From Treponema sp. (lineage in GTDB: Bacteria > Spirochaetota > Spirochaetia > Treponematales > Breznakiellaceae), in assembly GCA_031257695.1 (NCBI GenBank), contig JAIROB010000010.1, forward strand, positions 1-14,753: a stretch of DNA of 14,753 nt, written 5' to 3'. Positions 1 to 5,425 of the stretch are shown here, in pieces. Made by a program: the position numbers and the translations under genes. How positions within the stretch are numbered: position 1 is the first letter of the stretch; each line of letters begins with the position of its first letter. The notes below the pieces were generated by a model. It had not been told where the DNA came from, ran no database searches, and was given only the letters and a program-made list of their open reading frames with translations.

Positions 1-672
1 GCCCGCTATGACCCCGACAGGATGCACGTTTTTCACTGTCCCGAGGGGCTCTTTGAGCGGCTCCACGAGTCCATGCCCTTTGACGACGCGCTGGCCGCTT
101 TTTACGACGAGCCGGAGAGTCTTCAGGATTTTTTTGAAGGGGTGGCGGACTTTAAAATAGAACTTCTTAAAAAGGTGTTCTCCTACTACGATCCCATAGA
201 TTACATTATCTACGGCGACGACTGGGGCACCCAGCGGGCCGGGTTTTTCTCAAATCAGATGTTCCGGGACACGATCATGCCCCCCACAAAACGGATCTGG
301 GATTTTGTGCACAGCACGGGGCGTTTCATCGAACTGCACTCCTGCGGCTTGACCCAGCAGTACATCGAAGAGATCGTCGAGATGGGAGCGGACGCGTGGA
401 CCCCCCAGGAGATCAACGACTTCGATATGCTCACCGAAAAATACGGGAAGCAGATCGCCATCACCGTGCCTGTGCGCGGGGTGGATACGGCGCAGAACGA
501 AGATGAAGCCCGGGAAGCGGTCCGCGCGTATGTTGACAAATACGCCCCCCGGGGAAAACTCATCGCCACGATTCCCTTTAACCAGAATTTCGCGCTCACC
601 GCCGCGGCGGGGGACGAGCTCTACAAGTATTCTTCCGCATATTACGCAAAACTCCGGGAAGCGCAAAAATAG
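1..672 (+). CDS. URO-D / MtaA-like methyltransferase family protein, C-terminal part (5' end outside window)
   Basis: The reading frame is open from base 1, so the gene begins upstream and only about 223 C-terminal residues are visible; the ATG at 22 is probably internal. The protein belongs to the uroporphyrinogen decarboxylase superfamily, in the branch that includes MtaA/CmuA-type corrinoid methyltransferases. Visible landmarks are a GDDWGT segment, then FFSNQMF, then LHSCG, whose His-x-Cys matches the zinc-binding HxC of methylcobamide:CoM-type methyltransferases. Family members move methyl groups between corrinoid proteins and thiol or folate acceptors; HemE-type decarboxylases lack this HxC. 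No further Cys follows LHSCG, so the usual third zinc ligand is not evident. It is a clear paralog of the convergent gene at 892-2019. The stop codon overlaps the start of a dispersed repeat. The substrate is unknown. Confidence 0.85.
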   Translation, partial: ARYDPDRMHVFHCPEGLFERLHESMPFDDALAAFYDEPESLQDFFEGVADFKIELLKKVFSYYDPIDYIIYGDDWGTQRAGFFSNQMFRDTIMPPTKRIWDFVHSTGRFIELHSCGLTQQYIEEIVEMGADAWTPQEINDFDMLTEKYGKQIAITVPVRGVDTAQNEDEAREAVRAYVDKYAPRGKLIATIPFNQNFALTAAAGDELYKYSSAYYAKLREAQK

Positions 673-721
673 CCCCCGGCGAGGGGGCAACGTAAAATCC
701 GGAGGCTTTGGAGCGAGGGAG
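671..721 (+). repeat. Dispersed GC-rich repeat, copy A (truncated)
   Basis: It starts inside the stop codon of the upstream gene and shares its first 17 bases exactly with copy B at 808 (agcccccggcgaggggg). It then follows the same pattern: a cgtaaaa block, a ggaggctttggagcgagg block, and divergence after 721. It lacks the terminal G-run/AGACTT/C-run hairpin seen in copies B and C. Confidence 0.7.
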
Positions 722-766
722 CTGCCGGTCGAAGCCGCTAACGCGGCATCTAAAGAAGGGGGGCGC

Positions 767-816
767 CCGAGGGGGTGTCCCCCTCGGCTGGGGGTCCGGG
801 GGCATCGAGCCCCCGG
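767..816. terminator. Tandem GC hairpins between convergent genes
   Basis: There are two perfect hairpins. The first has a 9-bp stem, ccgaggggg (767-775) and ccccctcgg (779-787), with a 3-base loop. The second has an 8-bp stem, ccgggggc (796-803) and gcccccgg (809-816), with a 5-base loop. They lie in the 219-bp spacer between two convergent genes, where a bidirectional terminator is expected. No clear U-tract follows either stem, so termination is an inference; the stems could equally be part of the repeat family. Confidence 0.45.
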
Positions 817-872
817 CGAGGGGGTAGCGTAAAAGCCGAAGGCTTTGGAGCGAGGGGGAGACTTCCCCCCCC
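808..872 (+). repeat. Dispersed GC-rich repeat, copy B (full form)
   Basis: This is the most complete copy. It has a cccccgg/gaggggg opening, then gtagcgtaaaagccg, then aaggctttggagcgaggggg, and ends in a G-run, AGACTT, C-run hairpin (852-872). The terminal hairpin lies about 20 bp beyond the stop codon of the minus-strand gene at 892-2019 and could end its transcript. It matches copy A (671-721) closely and copy C (13064-13127) more loosely. Confidence 0.75.
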
Positions 873-891
873 TCTTTGCAGTGTTGACGTG

Positions 892-2019
892 TTATGCCGC
901 GCCGCGTTCCTTGTCGTAGAACTCCCGGGAGTAACAGTAAAGCTCAAAAACCGCGGCCCAACTGTCTTCATCGGAACCGCCTCCCGAAGCAAAGGTGTAG
1001 GAACCGCCCTTCTTCCCGTAGAGATCCACCGTCTTCCGTATGGCGGCAAGCGTCTGGTCCCGCGAAACGGGCTGGCCCATCTCAATGCCTTCGATGAAGC
1101 AGCAGAACCCTATTTTGTCGCCCTTTTCTTCCTTCATTTTGGGCATATCGTTGGCCCGGCGCTGAATTTGGAGCAGATCGATGTGCATATCGATCATGTA
1201 GGGCAGGAAGCGGGTGATGGCCCCGCAGGAGTGGAGCTCAAAATACACGCCCTTGTCTTTGATGTGCTGAACGATCTTCCTGGTGGGCTCCAAAACCATG
1301 GCTTCCATCATCTTTTCGGAAAAGAAGGTGTCCCGCTCGGTGCCCCAGTCGTCATGGTAGGTTACCAAATTGACCGGGTAGAGGCTGTGGATGATGTCGA
1401 ATTGCTCTATCTCCCATTCGGCAAAGGCGTCGAAAAAGGCCCGGCAGGCTTCGGGTTCATCCGCCATGGCAACCATGGCTTCGGTGTAGCCCCCGAGGAG
1501 CGCCACAAAGCGTTCCGTGCAGCCCTGGCCTATGTTGATGTGGAGCACCTTCCTGGGATTGTAGCGGTTCTTCATAAAATCCTCCGCCCTGGACTTCCAG
1601 TCCATGGCTTTCAGGTTGGGGAATTTTACCGTCTTTTCCCATTGGGTGATGTCTTCGAGGACCGGCTTTCCATTGGGGTCCAGCATGGGGCCGCCGGCTT
1701 CGGGGACAAAGAGCCATTGGGCGCCCCAATCGTCGGTGAAGACCGAACGGGTTGTGGCGCCCCAGGGTCCCGCGTCCGCGGGCGCCTCCGGGGGAAGCAC
1801 GGGCCCTGTCAAAAAGCCGGACATGAACGCGTCAAAGTCCAGAGTTGAATTGGGCATCCAGTAGGGGGTTTTCCGTTCCACGGCAAGACGGAAATTCTCC
1901 AGGGGCGTGACGGGATAATCCGGTTCCGGCACCGTGAGGGGCGTCGGGGAAAACATGGGCTGAATGGTCTTTGCTGCGACACTCGGATCTTTGTAAGGGG
2001 GTCGTGGATAGTGTGCCAT
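892..2019 (-). CDS. URO-D / MtaA-like corrinoid methyltransferase family protein
   Basis: This 375-residue protein is full length for MtaA-like URO-D proteins (about 340-380). The ATG start at 2019 has a strong AGGAGG-type ribosome site about 8 bases upstream. The C-terminal half carries the same landmarks as the paralog at 1-672: YHDDWGTERDTFFSEKM, then FELHSCG with the zinc-type HxC, and then a Cys pair (GFCCF) placed where a third zinc ligand could lie. In this family the zinc activates an acceptor thiol for methyl transfer from a corrinoid protein; the actual substrate cannot be read from the sequence. No corrinoid protein or MtaB/MttB-type partner is in view. In a gut acetogen such proteins could serve demethylation of methoxylated or methylated compounds, but that is inference. 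A promoter is visible at 2065-2093. Confidence 0.88.
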   Translation of the reverse strand: MAHYPRPPYKDPSVAAKTIQPMFSPTPLTVPEPDYPVTPLENFRLAVERKTPYWMPNSTLDFDAFMSGFLTGPVLPPEAPADAGPWGATTRSVFTDDWGAQWLFVPEAGGPMLDPNGKPVLEDITQWEKTVKFPNLKAMDWKSRAEDFMKNRYNPRKVLHINIGQGCTERFVALLGGYTEAMVAMADEPEACRAFFDAFAEWEIEQFDIIHSLYPVNLVTYHDDWGTERDTFFSEKMMEAMVLEPTRKIVQHIKDKGVYFELHSCGAITRFLPYMIDMHIDLLQIQRRANDMPKMKEEKGDKIGFCCFIEGIEMGQPVSRDQTLAAIRKTVDLYGKKGGSYTFASGGGSDEDSWAAVFELYCYSREFYDKERGAA

Positions 2020-2064
2020 TTTTCTCCTCCTAAAATAGCATAGTTGCCCTGTTCGGGCTAATTT

Positions 2065-2093
2065 ATGGTAGGTCCGTATATCCGAATAGTCAA
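2065..2093 (-). promoter_or_regulatory. Sigma-70-type promoter for the URO-D gene at 892-2019
   Basis: Read on the minus strand, a TTGACT -35 box (2088-2093) is separated by exactly 17 bases from a TACCAT -10 box (2065-2070). Transcription would start near 2058, giving a leader of about 39 bases with a short gccc/gggc hairpin and an AGGAGG ribosome site before the ATG at 2019. Confidence 0.55.
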
Positions 2094-2487
2094 GAAAAAT
2101 TTTCCGGCAATTCCGAATTCAAAATCACAAAACCGAAAAGACCTGCGGATCCCCCTATGGACCGGAACCGGGTTGGCGGGGACGCGCCGGAACTTTGTCC
2201 GGGGGTCCTGGCAGCGAAACTCACTTGCCGCCCGCTCGTTCGCTGCGCTCAAATGCTGGCGGCAAGCGATTCCGCTGCCACCCCCTTTACAGAATGTGTG
2301 CGCATCCCCGTGCTGTTTGGGGTCCATAGGGGGATCCGCAGGTCTTTTCGACCGGCGCCTACATCGGAATTGCCGCCAAAAAACGCGGGAGAACATGGTA
2401 AAAATCCTCCGCTTATGTCTGGTAAGCCCTTCAATAACCGTCTGGTATTTGACCGTTTTTTGAATTCGGAATTACTGAAAATTTTCA
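2094..2487. repeat. Imperfect outer inverted repeat, AT-rich arms
   Basis: The left arm (2094-2124) and right arm (2458-2487) are inverted copies. The core aattccgaattcaaaa at 2109-2124 is matched perfectly by 2458-2473, and the gaaaa-tttt flank is matched with small gaps. The arms bracket the perfect 30-bp inverted repeat at 2134-2350. The right arm begins just beyond the stop codon of the radical SAM gene and contains a 14-bp palindrome (ctgaaaattttcag, 2475-2488). Confidence 0.65.
2134..2350. repeat. MITE-like element: perfect 30-bp terminal inverted repeats around nested hairpins
   Basis: Bases 2134-2163 are the exact reverse complement of 2321-2350 (30 of 30). The similarity continues outward after a gap: cggcaattccga at 2105-2116 is inverted at 2364-2375. 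Inside there are further nested pairs: ggggg (2201-2205) with ccccc (2281-2285), ggcagcg (2210-2216) with cgctgcc (2273-2279), and cttgccgcc (2224-2232) with ggcggcaag (2258-2266). I see no convincing coding sequence inside. The length (217 bp) and perfect ends fit a miniature inverted-repeat element or a large structured RNA; no flanking target duplication is obvious. This accounts for most of the 482-bp gene-free stretch at 2020-2501. Confidence 0.7.
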
Positions 2488-2501
2488 GGCGCTGCAGGCT
2501 C

Positions 2502-3452
2502 CTAAAGTTCACGGGGAAGCAAGCCGGTTTTCCAGTGCCATACGGGAACGGAAAGCTCCGACGAAAAGGGGTTGATCCGCTCAAAATCCGGGAGCCAGCC
2601 GGAGCCGGGAACGGGTTCCTGGCAGAAGCCGTCCTCTATGCCGAACTCATCGAGCCATTCCACAAGCCGGTCGTACCCGCTCCGGCTCACGGAACCCTTG
2701 GGGATGAGGCCGGCGGGGCCCACGGGGGTGTACTGGGTCATCAGGGAGAGGAGGGCGCGGCCCTTGCAGTGATCGGCAAACCACCGGAGCGCCTGCCGGG
2801 TGGATTCGGCGCAGCCCGGAAGGACCAGGTGGCGGACCATGACGCCCGATACCAGGACGGGGCCCCTCCAGCGGAGTTTCCCCCGGCGGTCCAGCATACG
2901 GAGTATGGCCTTCTCCGCGGCTTCCGGGTAGTCCGGCGCGTTGAAGAAACGCCCCGCCAGGGCCGGGTCCAGGGTTTTCAGGTCCGGGAGGTACACATCC
3001 ACCAGGTCCTCCACCAGGGCGAGGGCTTCCGGGTTTTCGTAGGAGGAGCTGTTCCACAGTATGGGGATGGCAAGGCCCTGCTCCCGGGCGCCGCGGAGGA
3101 AATCCGCCAGAGCGGGGACGCAGTGGCTGCCGGTTACCAGGTTGAGGTTTTCCGCGCCCCGCTCCTGGAGCGCCAGGCAGAGGGCGGCAAATTCCGCCCG
3201 GCCTACCACCCGGCCCAGGCCCTGGCGGGAGATCTGGGCGTTCTGGCAGAACGAGCAGCCCAGGCCGCAGCCGGTAAAAAAGATCGTCCCCGAACCGCCC
3301 CTGCCGCTGACGGGCGGCTCCTCCCCGTGGTGCAGGGACGCGGCGGCTATGCGGATCTCCGCGGTTTCCCCGCAGAAGCCCTGTTTGAGCACCCCCCTGT
3401 CCGCGCCGCAGCGGCGGGGACAGAGCCTGCAACGGGCATAGGGATCCCTCAC
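2502..3452 (-). CDS. Radical SAM protein, PflX-like (COG1313 family)
   Basis: This 316-residue protein starts at a GTG (3452) with only a weak AAGG ribosome site. The radical SAM cluster motif is intact: C62-x3-C66-x2-C69, inside GCGLGCSFCQN, which binds the 4Fe-4S cluster that cleaves S-adenosylmethionine. The N-terminus carries a second Cys set, C8-x2-C11-x3-C15 followed by C27, which is typical of the PflX/COG1313 group and may bind another metal centre. Later segments (VTGSHCVPAL, ILWNSSSYE, DVYLPDLKT) fit the rest of the barrel. The family is named by likeness to pyruvate formate-lyase activases, but its true substrate is not established. No glycyl-radical enzyme lies next to it, so a direct activase role is not supported here. 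It is divergent from the sigma-factor operon and followed by the inverted-repeat region. Confidence 0.85.
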   Translation of the reverse strand: MRDPYARCRLCPRRCGADRGVLKQGFCGETAEIRIAAASLHHGEEPPVSGRGGSGTIFFTGCGLGCSFCQNAQISRQGLGRVVGRAEFAALCLALQERGAENLNLVTGSHCVPALADFLRGAREQGLAIPILWNSSSYENPEALALVEDLVDVYLPDLKTLDPALAGRFFNAPDYPEAAEKAILRMLDRRGKLRWRGPVLVSGVMVRHLVLPGCAESTRQALRWFADHCKGRALLSLMTQYTPVGPAGLIPKGSVSRSGYDRLVEWLDEFGIEDGFCQEPVPGSGWLPDFERINPFSSELSVPVWHWKTGLLPREL

Positions 3453-3486
3453 AACGCAACCTTTTTGACCGCCCGGGGTCTAAACC

Positions 3487-3515
3487 TAGACGGCACGGGT
3501 CGAAAGAAGTATAGT
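3487..3515 (+). promoter_or_regulatory. Probable sigma-70-type promoter for the sigma/anti-sigma operon
   Basis: A TAGACG -35 box (3487-3492) and a TATAGT -10 box (3510-3515) are separated by 17 bases, about 40 bases before the GTG at 3557. Short inverted copies gacggc (3489-3494) and gccgtc (3525-3530) bracket the -10 region and could be an operator. No clear GGAAC-type ECF -35 element is seen, so self-activation is not supported by this site. Confidence 0.45.
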
Positions 3516-3556
3516 GGAATTGGCGCCGTCGTATCGGCAAGGGAGCGGTATTCAGC

Positions 3557-3895
3557 GTGGACAGAGGATCCTCCGCAGCGGAAATCATTATCGCCATCGT
3601 CCCTATCGTGGGCATTACCATGGGGTCGGTGGTGGTGTTTTTTTATCTCCTCTGGAATCATAAACGCAAGATGCTGCTCATCAAAGCCGGCCAGAATCCA
3701 CGGTTCGATTTTGATCTCCTTTCTTTCAGCCTCCTCACGGGGCTGCTCCTGGCGTCCGTGGGAATCAGCTTAACCGTATTTCTCGCCATAGCCAAGGGCT
3801 TCGGCTATGGTCTTTTGGGGGGAATCATCCCCCTTTCGATAGGCGTCGGTCTGCTTGTTTACTATGGGATAAGACGGCGCGATAAGGCTCCATGA
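3557..3895 (+). CDS. Small membrane protein, DUF6249-like, first gene of the ECF sigma operon
   Basis: This 112-residue protein has three hydrophobic segments: about residues 9-33 (EIIIAIVPIVGITMGSVVVF), about 55-78 (FSLLTGLLLASVGISLTVFL) and about 83-103 (YGLLGGIIPLSIGVGLLVYY). A short basic stretch (NHKRKMLLIKAG) links the first two. This layout resembles DUF6249 membrane proteins, whose function is unknown. The GTG start at 3557 has a gggag ribosome site 11 bases upstream. Its stop overlaps the sigma-factor start in ATGA, so the two are translationally coupled. The position suggests a role in sensing or in controlling the sigma/anti-sigma pair at the membrane, which is inference from context only. 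Confidence 0.75.
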   Translation: MDRGSSAAEIIIAIVPIVGITMGSVVVFFYLLWNHKRKMLLIKAGQNPRFDFDLLSFSLLTGLLLASVGISLTVFLAIAKGFGYGLLGGIIPLSIGVGLLVYYGIRRRDKAP

Positions 3896-4458
3896 GCGAC
3901 GGTCCCGGGGACGATCAGTTCATCGTCGAGCAGATCGTCTCGGGCCGGAAGGAGTTGTTTCGTATTCTGGCGCAGCGATATGAGAAGGCGGTGTACGGCA
4001 TGGGCCTGAGTTTTTTCCGGAATGCCGAGGATGCCGCGGACTTTGTCCAGGAGGTGTTTCTCAAGAGCTTCCGCAATCTGGCCGGTTTTGAGGGGCGGTC
4101 CCGGTTTTCAACCTGGCTCTACCGGATCGCCTACAACACCGCGGCAAACAGCCTGCGGCGCCGGAAGGAGTACAGCGCGCCCCTGGACTATATCCTTGAT
4201 CGGGAGGAAGCCGGCAGGGAAACCCCGGAGCGCCTTTCGATCCGCGCCGCCGTAGCGGAGGCGGTGCGGGCAGCCATGCAGGATCTGAGCGAGGATCGCC
4301 GGATCTGTTTGGATCTGTTTTTTTTCTATGACCAGACCTATCAGGAAATTGAAGCTATCACGGGATTTCCGGTCAATACGATCAAGTCCCATGTGTTCCG
4401 GGCAAAAAAACTGCTGAGGGAAAAGCTGGCGGAGCTGGCGGAAGGGGGTTTTGAATGA
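3892..4458 (+). CDS. ECF-type RNA polymerase sigma factor
   Basis: This 188-residue protein is the usual ECF size with the two expected domains. Region 2 spans about residues 25-90, with DAADFVQEVFLKSFRNLAGFEGRSRFSTWLYRIAYN covering 2.2-2.4 (core binding and -10 recognition). Region 4 spans about 135-185, with the helix-turn-helix YQEIEAITGFPVNTIKSHVFRAKKLLREKL for -35 recognition. No extra C-terminal domain is present. It overlaps the membrane-protein gene upstream (ATGA at 3892) and the anti-sigma gene downstream (ATGA at 4455), so the three are made together. ECF factors usually redirect RNA polymerase to an envelope or stress regulon when the anti-sigma releases them; the regulon here is unknown. 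Confidence 0.93.
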   Translation: MSDGPGDDQFIVEQIVSGRKELFRILAQRYEKAVYGMGLSFFRNAEDAADFVQEVFLKSFRNLAGFEGRSRFSTWLYRIAYNTAANSLRRRKEYSAPLDYILDREEAGRETPERLSIRAAVAEAVRAAMQDLSEDRRICLDLFFFYDQTYQEIEAITGFPVNTIKSHVFRAKKLLREKLAELAEGGFE

Positions 4459-4892
4459 ACTGCGGCAAGGCTATGGACATTGTATACGGGGAATGGGGAA
4501 CAGCGTCCCCGCCCTTTTTGAGCCGGTATGGGGCGCGGCTCCACATCCTCCGCTGCCCGCGCTGCGCCGCCGAAGCCGCCCGTCTTAAAACCGCCCGGTC
4601 CATTATGCGGGAAAGTTTTCCTCCTCCCCCGGCGGATCTGGAGGAGCGGATCATGCGGAGCGTCAACGCCGAAGAACAGTCCGGGGAATACCCCGAAGTT
4701 GCGGGCTTTTCCTTCCGAAGCTGGGTGGTTACGGGACTCATCGTTCTTTTCTCCCTGTCCAGCTCCTTTTTCTGGGAAGGCGCCTCTCCGCTCCACATTG
4801 GGATCACCGTGGGCGCCATTGTCACCGCGTACGGGGCCATCTTTATAGGCAGCCACTTGAAGGAACTTACGGAGCGGTTCAATATACGCTGA
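4455..4892 (+). CDS. Zinc-type (ZAS-like) membrane anti-sigma factor
   Basis: This 145-residue protein starts in an ATGA overlap with the sigma-factor gene. The N-terminal region (residues 1-45) has C3 and then H30-x3-C34-x2-C37 (HILRCPRC), the H-x3-C-x2-C signature of zinc-binding anti-sigma domains. Two hydrophobic segments follow: SWVVTGLIVLFSLSSSFFW (about 90-110) and LHIGITVGAIVTAYGAIFIG (about 113-135). The sigma-binding part would therefore lie in the cytoplasm, with only a very short loop outside. This differs from the single-pass form with a large periplasmic sensor, so it may sense through the membrane or through the small membrane protein at 3557-3895. Redox sensing through the zinc site is possible but unproven. 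Confidence 0.8.
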   Translation: MNCGKAMDIVYGEWGTASPPFLSRYGARLHILRCPRCAAEAARLKTARSIMRESFPPPPADLEERIMRSVNAEEQSGEYPEVAGFSFRSWVVTGLIVLFSLSSSFFWEGASPLHIGITVGAIVTAYGAIFIGSHLKELTERFNIR

Positions 4893-4930
4893 GTCCCTGT
4901 CCGGATCTGTTTCGCGGGAGAGCGGTCCCC

Positions 4931-5422
4931 TCAATTTAACCAGGTTTTTTCGGTTTCTTCTATTATTTGCAGTATTTCGCCGGGGGAAGCGCGTCTTTCA
5001 AGCAGCTTAACAAAGGAAGCCTGCTGGCAGAAATAGTTGAGCCGGGAAAGGGTGTGGAGGTGCATTCTGGGGGAGGCGGAAAGTATCAGCATAACCGTGC
5101 GGACAGGTTTCCCGTCCAGGGCTCCCCAGTTAATGCCCCGCTCGGCAAAGGCGATGGAAACAAACTGCTCGGCGCTTTCGGCGATCATGGGATTCCGCGG
5201 ATGCGGCAGGGCAATGCCGTTCCCCACGGCGGTTGGCATGAGAGCCTCCCGCTCCAGCACAACGCTGAGCAGCGCGGCTCTGTCCACCGAAGGGGGAATA
5301 TCTATGCTCCCAATCAAATTGGCCAGCAGATCCCGGGGAGTGGCGCCGGGGATGATTCTGAAGTCCCCGCCGCGCCGGATAAGCTCAATCAGGGAAGTCT
5401 CCCCCTTATGCGTATTGTCCAA
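4931..5422 (-). CDS. ptsN: EIIA-Ntr-like PTS regulatory protein
   Basis: This 163-residue protein matches the PTS EIIA type-2 (fructose/Ntr) domain over its whole length. The phosphorylated histidine is H74 in GNGIALPHPRNP. AFAERGINWGALDGKPVRTVMLILSAS and HLHTLSRLNYF are the expected later blocks. It is a single domain with no EIIB or EIIC, so a regulatory PTS-Ntr role rather than sugar transport is likely. The start is TTG at 5422, three bases after the stop of the upstream gene, with AAGGAG about 8 bases before it; translation is probably coupled to that gene. PtsI is encoded divergently at 7939-9675, which would supply phosphate through an HPr not in this window. Confidence 0.9.
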   Translation of the reverse strand: MDNTHKGETSLIELIRRGGDFRIIPGATPRDLLANLIGSIDIPPSVDRAALLSVVLEREALMPTAVGNGIALPHPRNPMIAESAEQFVSIAFAERGINWGALDGKPVRTVMLILSASPRMHLHTLSRLNYFCQQASFVKLLERRASPGEILQIIEETEKTWLN

Positions 5423-5425
5423 CGG

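Noticed and set aside
671..872. CRISPR array
   Set aside because: There are only two unequal copies with no regular spacers and no cas genes.
775..1848. Long open plus-strand frame (about 357 codons) opposite the URO-D gene
   Set aside because: It is antisense to a gene with clear family motifs and a good ribosome site; high GC leaves antisense frames open. Its protein has no recognisable domain.
2157..3773. Open plus-strand frame of 538 codons across the inverted repeats and the radical SAM gene
   Set aside because: It is antisense to the radical SAM gene, crosses a promoter and inverted repeats, and shows no family motif.
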